From QPJE01 sp051747745 (GTDB lineage Bacteria; Bacillota; Halanaerobiia; Halanaerobiales; Halanaerobiaceae): a stretch of DNA of 26,531 bases. Numbering within the stretch: the stretch's first letter is position 1; every line of letters begins with the position of its first letter. This document shows positions 23,396-26,531 of the stretch, in pieces. The DNA is taken from NCBI GenBank assembly GCA_051747745.1, contig JBNJGL010000032.1, positions 1 through 26,531 of the forward strand, read 5' to 3'. The translations under genes were made by a program, and so were the position numbers. The notes beneath the pieces were generated by a model. It was given only the letters and a program-made list of their open reading frames with translations, made no database searches and was not told the DNA's origin.

Positions 23396-24484
23396 TCAAA
23401 AAGTGTAGCTTACGTTCATCTCCAGTGCTCTTATTTCTTCCCCAAATAATTTACCTTTACTCCCAACAAATATTGTCCCTCTAAGTTCTAAAAGTAGATT
23501 GCTGGAAAAATAATAGTTATAAGTTGGGATAAGCATAGAGCTGCCGTCCTTGAGATAATTAACAGTCATTAATCCAACTGAAGAGAAGTCATCTATATCC
23601 CAGGTTAAATTTGTAGCTGCAAATTCTATTTTTTTATCTTCCATCTCTATTTCCATACCTGGCAGTAGATCAAGTTTCTGATCTTTTTTCACATCTGAAC
23701 CTAAATCAAAGTTTATATATTCTCCCTGCAGATATAAACGGCTGCCTGAAAGAAAGTTGTAGCTGTAATCAATCCCCAGCTGATAAATATTATAATCATA
23801 ATTACTATTACTCTGTGAAGAAATATCTGCTTTACCTGCTGCTCCATATATGCCGAGTGGACCCAGATCACCTTTAGTGTTTAAAGACCACCTTTTAATT
23901 TCGTCATCTTCCACATCTTCTTTAATATAATTTGCAGAAATATCGTATCCTGCCAGCATGGTTCTGCTTCTAAAACCCCATTTGTTTTTAGACTGTTCTT
24001 CCTGATCTGAGCTGACCAGAGTCAGTCCGCTTTTCCAGTTTAATGGAAAATATAATTCCACAGCATCCACAAATTTGGCCATTGTTTCTTCTTCCAGGTT
24101 TTCGGCTCCAAGTGTATAGTCAATCGGGTTTATTAAAGATCCATATGACCAGGAAACCGGCTGTCTACCTATTTTAGCAGTCAGTGGTCCAATGTTTTTT
24201 CTTAAATATAATTTTTTAGCATCCAGATCTACTTCCTCACTCTCAGCAGTTATAATAAAAAGATTTTCCAGAGATATACCGCGTTCTTCAGGAAAGAAAA
24301 ATTGCATTTCCAGTTCAGATATAATTTTATTTTCCCATTCTGAATTTTCATAAACTATATCTGATTTAAAAGATGCTTTTCCTCCAATGTCAACAGCTGC
24401 TGCCGGAAAAGAAATAATTAATAATATTATGCTGAATAATATCGGCAGAAAAAAGTTCCTATTTTTTTGTGTTTTTTTATACAC
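23396..24484 (-). CDS. Outer-membrane beta-barrel protein
   Basis: A 362-residue exported protein starting at GTG (AAGGAG 9 nt upstream). Residues 1-30 are a signal peptide ending in AAA before VDIGG. The rest is a run of amphipathic beta strands with alternating residues (for example LNTKGDLGPLGIYGAAGKAD and YQLGIDYSYNF), and the last residues, MNVSYTF, form the C-terminal aromatic signal recognised by the BAM assembly machinery. The GRQPVSWSYGSLINPIDYTL segment near residue 105 resembles DUF1302-like barrels that pair with LolA-like proteins and transporters. It is the last gene of the permease/LolA-like/barrel run, 45 nt after the LolA-like gene. Its cargo is unknown. Confidence 0.8.
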   Translation of the reverse strand: MYKKTQKNRNFFLPILFSIILLIISFPAAAVDIGGKASFKSDIVYENSEWENKIISELEMQFFFPEERGISLENLFIITAESEEVDLDAKKLYLRKNIGPLTAKIGRQPVSWSYGSLINPIDYTLGAENLEEETMAKFVDAVELYFPLNWKSGLTLVSSDQEEQSKNKWGFRSRTMLAGYDISANYIKEDVEDDEIKRWSLNTKGDLGPLGIYGAAGKADISSQSNSNYDYNIYQLGIDYSYNFLSGSRLYLQGEYINFDLGSDVKKDQKLDLLPGMEIEMEDKKIEFAATNLTWDIDDFSSVGLMTVNYLKDGSSMLIPTYNYYFSSNLLLELRGTIFVGSKGKLFGEEIRALEMNVSYTF

Positions 24485-24529
24485 AATTAACAGCTCCTTA
24501 ACAGCTTATTTTAATTGTATGGACAATTT

Positions 24530-25291
24530 TTAGCGCAAATTCTGCAGTGAAAAGATATTTGAGGGTAAATCTGGATTAAACTTTATATTTTTTACTACAA
24601 ATTCTGTGCTTGTATTTTTCCGGAGTTTATTTTCCATAATTGTGCGGACAGGGTACCACCGTTCATCAATTTTTTCAACCTCAAGAACCTCTGCCACTTT
24701 TAGCAGTCTTCCACTTTCTGCATATAGTTCTTCTTTTAGACCAACAAATCTTTCTTTATCTATCCAGACAACTCTCCTGTAATAAGATACTTCTTTATCA
24801 GGAACTTTAATACCTTCTAATTTATAGGCCAGTCTACCATTAAACTTTTCTTCACCTAAAATCTTAAAATCATAAAGCTCTGTTAATTTATCAGATTCCA
24901 GCATGTCCTGATAGGAAAAATCACTTCCCATCATCCCCTGTTCCAGCATATGCCCGGATATTTTTACCAGATCTTCTGCTTCCGGAAAAAACATCCACAG
25001 ATTATCATCTTTTTTCAAAAATTTTGTTCCTCTATCTCTAGGGTTTGTAAATTCTGCAAAAGCATTCTCATCATCCTGCCAGGCTTTCATTTCTTTTACA
25101 AGTTCCCGACCACTGTTTCTTATAATCATTTCTGCTTCAGAATAAGCAGTTAAAATAAATTCATTTTGATCTCTTCTCTCAATTATCTCTTCTGCTGTAA
25201 GTTCCACCTCTTCTGCAAAAACTAATACCTGAATAGAAAAGATTAGAAATCCTGTTAAAATAAACAGAGTTAATATTTTTTTGCCAGTCAT
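24530..25291 (-). CDS. LolA-like outer-membrane lipoprotein-sorting protein
   Basis: A 253-residue periplasmic protein. Residues 1-26 are a signal peptide cut after VFA. The mature part has the pattern of the COG2834/LolA-like sorting family: GTKFLKKDDNLWMFFPEAEDLVKISG near residue 90, GSDFSYQDMLE near 122, and a long beta-rich C-terminal part that would form the half-barrel for a lipid or acyl chain. There is no lipobox, so it should be soluble and could carry its ligand across the periplasm. The ATG has GGAGG 7 nt upstream. The ABC permease gene ends 45 nt upstream and a beta-barrel gene follows, which suggests inner membrane, carrier and outer membrane steps of one pathway. Confidence 0.86.
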   Translation of the reverse strand: MTGKKILTLFILTGFLIFSIQVLVFAEEVELTAEEIIERRDQNEFILTAYSEAEMIIRNSGRELVKEMKAWQDDENAFAEFTNPRDRGTKFLKKDDNLWMFFPEAEDLVKISGHMLEQGMMGSDFSYQDMLESDKLTELYDFKILGEEKFNGRLAYKLEGIKVPDKEVSYYRRVVWIDKERFVGLKEELYAESGRLLKVAEVLEVEKIDERWYPVRTIMENKLRKNTSTEFVVKNIKFNPDLPSNIFSLQNLR

Positions 25292-25336
25292 ATTGTTTTC
25301 CTCCTTTGATTAAAATATTTAATCTGCTGTCTGCTG

Positions 25337-26531
25337 CTAGATTTCCCGCAGAGCCTGTGTAGGTTCTAATTTTGAAGCTCTTCTGGCCGGAATAATAGAA
25401 GTTAATGTAGTTATAAATACACCGAGCAGAAATGCAAATATCATGTGTTCTATTTTAAATGTGGGATAAATCACTGGATTCATCAGTACATCTATATCTG
25501 CAAAAGCTGCTGAATAATCAAATCCTATATCTGATAGTATATAGTTTATTATTCCCCCTGCTGCTGAACCGATAAAACTCCCAATAACCGCCATTGAAGC
25601 TCCTTCCAGAATAAAAAGTATCAATATATCTCTAGATTTAAGACCTAGAGCACTCATCATCCCTATTTCCTGTGTCCTTTCTTTTACAATCATCACCATT
25701 GTATTGATAACAACTATAGAAGCTAAAAGAACAAGAAATACATAAATAAAACCATATATCTTTTTGGACACTTCCAGAAGCTGAATAAAAGAGTTCCCCT
25801 CACGCCAATTTTCTGCTATATATCTGCTGTTGTTATTTACCTTTAGATAATTTTCTACTTCCGGCATAATCTCTTCTACTTTATCCCTGTTTTCTGTAAT
25901 TAAAAGCAGTTCTGTAGCTGAGCCATCAAGATAAAGCAGATGCTGAGCTGTATCAAATGGCATAAAAACAACATCTTCATTTAATAATGGTAGACTGCTT
26001 TCTATTTTACCAACTATCTCAAATGTAGCACCTTTAAATGACTGAAAAGCTGTACTATAGACCATTGTAACTTTTTCTCCTACATTTTTATTTATTTTGT
26101 CAAGCAGGACACTGCCCATCACAACTTCTCTTTTCCCGTCTTTAACCATTCTTCCTTCTGTAAGCTCTCTACCTATATTTGTAAATTGTAGTTCTTTTTC
26201 TCCTACTACCCCCCAGCCCAGCATCTGTACTAATTCTTCTTCTGTACTTACTGCTGATCCAAATTTTATTCTCGGTATAACTTTTTCTATACCTGATATA
26301 TTCATGAGATCCTGCTGCATTTCAGAAAGCGATTTTTTCCCTATACCATCTACAGTATAGGCAAGTGATAATAATTTTTCTTTCTGCCTGTATTCTTTAT
26401 CTATAATTTTTATATGCCCTGTATCATAATTAATATAGAGAGAATAGCTTGATTCCACCATGCCATCTATTAATCCTCTGGCAAATACAATTATCATTAC
26501 TGCAAATGCAATCGCGAGGATAGAGACAGCT
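25337..26531 (-). CDS. LolC/E-like FtsX-family ABC permease (5' end outside window)
   Basis: The reading frame runs to the window edge without an in-frame stop; residues before the first ATG (26497) read AVSILAIAFAV, part of the first membrane helix, so the N-terminus lies beyond base 26531. A large extracytoplasmic MacB-type domain follows (about 220 residues, from the first helix to near 25790), then three membrane helices: IYGFIYVFLVLLASIVVINTMVMI, the segment after the ERTQEIGMMSALGL coupling helix, and FAFLLGVFITTLTSIIPA. The end RRASKLEPTQALREI is the FtsX/MacB signature. The family moves lipoproteins, lipids or peptides with a LolD-like ATPase, which is probably encoded upstream outside the window. 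LolA-like and barrel genes follow. Confidence 0.88.
   Translation of the reverse strand, partial: AVSILAIAFAVMIIVFARGLIDGMVESSYSLYINYDTGHIKIIDKEYRQKEKLLSLAYTVDGIGKKSLSEMQQDLMNISGIEKVIPRIKFGSAVSTEEELVQMLGWGVVGEKELQFTNIGRELTEGRMVKDGKREVVMGSVLLDKINKNVGEKVTMVYSTAFQSFKGATFEIVGKIESSLPLLNEDVVFMPFDTAQHLLYLDGSATELLLITENRDKVEEIMPEVENYLKVNNNSRYIAENWREGNSFIQLLEVSKKIYGFIYVFLVLLASIVVINTMVMIVKERTQEIGMMSALGLKSRDILILFILEGASMAVIGSFIGSAAGGIINYILSDIGFDYSAAFADIDVLMNPVIYPTFKIEHMIFAFLLGVFITTLTSIIPARRASKLEPTQALREI

Overview
The window looks like chromosomal DNA of an AT-rich, outer-membrane-bearing (diderm) Firmicute, most likely a member of the Halanaerobiales. The Firmicute signs are the DnaD/DnaI-type helicase-loading genes next to dnaB and purA, strong AGGAGG ribosome sites, frequent TTG/GTG starts and a PurR-type operator. 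The diderm signs are an inverse-autotransporter barrel, a second beta-barrel ending in Phe, a LolA-like carrier and a LolC/E-like permease. The taxonomic call is inference from gene content; no rRNA is present.

Layout. 1-3384 (-): most of a very large surface protein with an intimin/invasin-type barrel at the N-terminus and twelve GLUG repeats; its C-terminus lies outside the window. 3693-9185 (-): a zinc-ribbon methyltransferase, cysE with its own promoter, and a purB-purA-purD run headed by a good sigma-A promoter with an inverted PurBox pair just upstream. 9434-13371 (+): a divergent replication operon (DnaD-like, DnaI/DnaC-like loader, DnaB helicase, a 66-residue small protein) closed by a terminator that faces both ways. 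13385-14553 (-): a canonical MntA/HepT toxin-antitoxin pair followed by a PspC-domain protein. 14554-15076: intergenic, with a promoter and inverted repeat for mntA, a terminator for the upstream operon, and a 136-bp MITE-like element with perfect 18-bp inverted ends.

15077-22271 (-): an acetoin-dehydrogenase-type operon, acoA-acoB-acoX-methyltransferase-acoC, preceded by the gene for its probable sigma-54 activator AcoR. Between acoR and acoA lie a -24/-12 promoter and three copies of a 17-bp palindrome, TGTATCAT-A-ATGATACA, which probably bind AcoR. The E3 gene is not in the window. An SDR-family oxidoreductase (22437-23195) lies upstream of acoR. 23396-26531 (-): an envelope cluster of an ABC permease (5' end cut by the window edge), a LolA-like periplasmic protein and a beta-barrel protein, suggesting a route for lipid or lipoprotein transfer to the outer membrane.

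The most noteworthy items are the inverse autotransporter with GLUG passenger, the aco operon with an embedded methyltransferase and readable sigma-54/AcoR control region, the permease/LolA-like/barrel cluster, the PurR operator, and the small inverted-repeat element after acoC.
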